Shown here: positions 4,444 through 5,174 of the stretch, in pieces | Layout: every line of letters begins with the position of its first letter | Numbering within the stretch: the stretch's first letter is position 1 | Assembly (NCBI GenBank): GCA_018262135.1 | Contig: JAGTSD010000152.1 | Span: forward strand, 1-5,174 | DNA: 5,174 bases | Origin: Pseudomonadota bacterium | GTDB taxonomy: Bacteria > Pseudomonadota > Gammaproteobacteria > Competibacterales > Competibacteraceae | Reading direction: 5' to 3' | Translations under genes and position numbers: made by a program | The notes under the pieces: generated by a model | Seen by the model: the letters and a program-made list of their open reading frames with translations, nothing else | What the model was told of the DNA's origin: nothing | Database searches by the model: none

Positions 4444-5174
4444 AAGGCAGTTTAATCAATGCTTTATAATCCTTCGCAGGCACAGGCAACACCCGCAACC
4501 GCGCTTCCCGCTCTTCGGGTGGCAATTGTCCGATGACTTCCGCCGCTCGATAAAACGCCGCGAAATCCTGTCCTTCCCGCTCGTACAGCGCTTCAAAAGC
4601 TGGAACCAGCCGATGATAGGTACTCACGCTGGCCAGCTTGGCATTGTTCAAATCCTGCGCGAACCAGCGATCGTAGCCGCCGTAACCGCCCCACTCCCGC
4701 TTCAATTCCTGATAACGGTCGCGCAATTCAGCCAGGATGCGCTGCTTGCCGGCCCGTTTCCCGACCTCGTTGCGGGGAGAAGCATAAAGGGCGACCAGTT
4801 GCTCGCGAGCATCCGTCACCAGCCGCAGGAACTGCTCGCGACGCTGAATATCTACAGCGAACTCCGTCCGCTCGTGTAGGGTACCGCGCCGCTCCAGCCA
4901 GCGGTGCGCGCCCAGCCGACCCACGGCGGTCGCAAAGGCTTCGTTGAAGGCGGAATCATCGGGCACGTACAGTCGCTGATGGGCCAGTTCGTGGAACATC
5001 AGCTCCGCTAGCCGGCCGGCCGGCCAATGGATGAAGGTATTCAACAGGGGATCGTCGAACCAGCCCAGGGTCGAATAGGCAGAAATATCGGCGATGTAGA
5101 CATCATCGTTACCGGCCCGCAGCTCGTCGGCCAGCCGTTGCGCGGCCTCCGCGTCGAAATAGCCGCGATAGCTC
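4424..5174 (-). CDS. Putative zinc aminopeptidase (PF10023 type), 5' end outside the window
   Basis: The C-terminal 249 residues of a minus-strand protein are visible, and the start lies beyond the right edge. AYSTLGWFDDPLL is followed by HELAH (visible residues 61-65: His61, Glu62, His65) and then FNEAFAT with Glu78. This is an HExxH zinc site with a downstream Glu ligand, as in gluzincin peptidases. The YSTLGWFDDP and HELAHQRLY pattern matches the predicted aminopeptidase family PF10023, whose members are usually about 330-380 residues, often with a lipoprotein-type signal. That part would be outside the window. The remainder is helical and charged (EVGKRAGKQRILAELRDRYQEL). The substrate is unknown. 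The stop at 4426-4424 lies inside the end of cysK, so the two genes are tail to tail. No intrinsic terminator is visible between them. Confidence 0.87.
   Translation of the reverse strand, partial: SYRGYFDAEAAQRLADELRAGNDDVYIADISAYSTLGWFDDPLLNTFIHWPAGRLAELMFHELAHQRLYVPDDSAFNEAFATAVGRLGAHRWLERRGTLHERTEFAVDIQRREQFLRLVTDAREQLVALYASPRNEVGKRAGKQRILAELRDRYQELKREWGGYGGYDRWFAQDLNNAKLASVSTYHRLVPAFEALYEREGQDFAAFYRAAEVIGQLPPEEREARLRVLPVPAKDYKALIKLPFRGARC

Overview
The window looks like chromosomal DNA of a high-GC bacterium, most likely a gammaproteobacterium. The c5-type cytochrome, the Atm1-type exporter and the PF10023-type aminopeptidase fit that group, but no gene here fixes the genus. The identified protein genes are ordinary housekeeping or accessory functions. 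I do not see a defence system, CRISPR array, complete mobile element or biosynthetic cluster. The unusual part is a tRNA-Arg locus carrying the tail of a lost integrase.

Left part (1-2490, all minus strand). Reading right to left, a membrane-anchored class I cytochrome c of the c5 type (1989-2477, GTG start) is followed by a hairpin terminator (1927-1960). A full-length Atm1/HMT-type ABC half-transporter (91-1920) comes next, and then the probable first codons of another minus-strand gene at the window edge (1-15). The terminator lies so close to the transporter start that it must sit inside or upstream of the transporter leader. The cytochrome has a plausible promoter at 2658-2687. A short open frame in its leader ends in a 4-base GTGA overlap with the cytochrome start.

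Middle part (2640-3555). A complete tRNA-Arg(CCG) with encoded CCA lies at 2797-2873. Its 3' end runs straight into a minus-strand fragment of a tyrosine recombinase (LGHASIEMTERYAHLAP), which is broken off upstream at about 3034. A strong terminator hairpin (3039-3075) follows at once. This looks like the scar of an integrative element once inserted at the tRNA 3' end. The rest, to 3555, is gene-poor. It holds a 34-codon minus-strand ORF (3076-3180), a candidate 39-residue single-pass membrane protein (3271-3390), an unassigned stretch (3391-3506) and a promoter for the next gene.

Right part (3556-5174). A complete cysteine synthase (O-acetylserine sulfhydrylase, cysK-type) on the plus strand has clearly lower GC than the flanking genes. 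It converges on, and overlaps by 20 bases, a minus-strand putative zinc aminopeptidase that runs off the right edge.

Functional links are loose. Cysteine synthase supplies cysteine for glutathione, and Atm1-type exporters handle glutathione-linked metals or sulfur compounds, but the two genes are on opposite strands with a tRNA scar between them. I would not call them a system.
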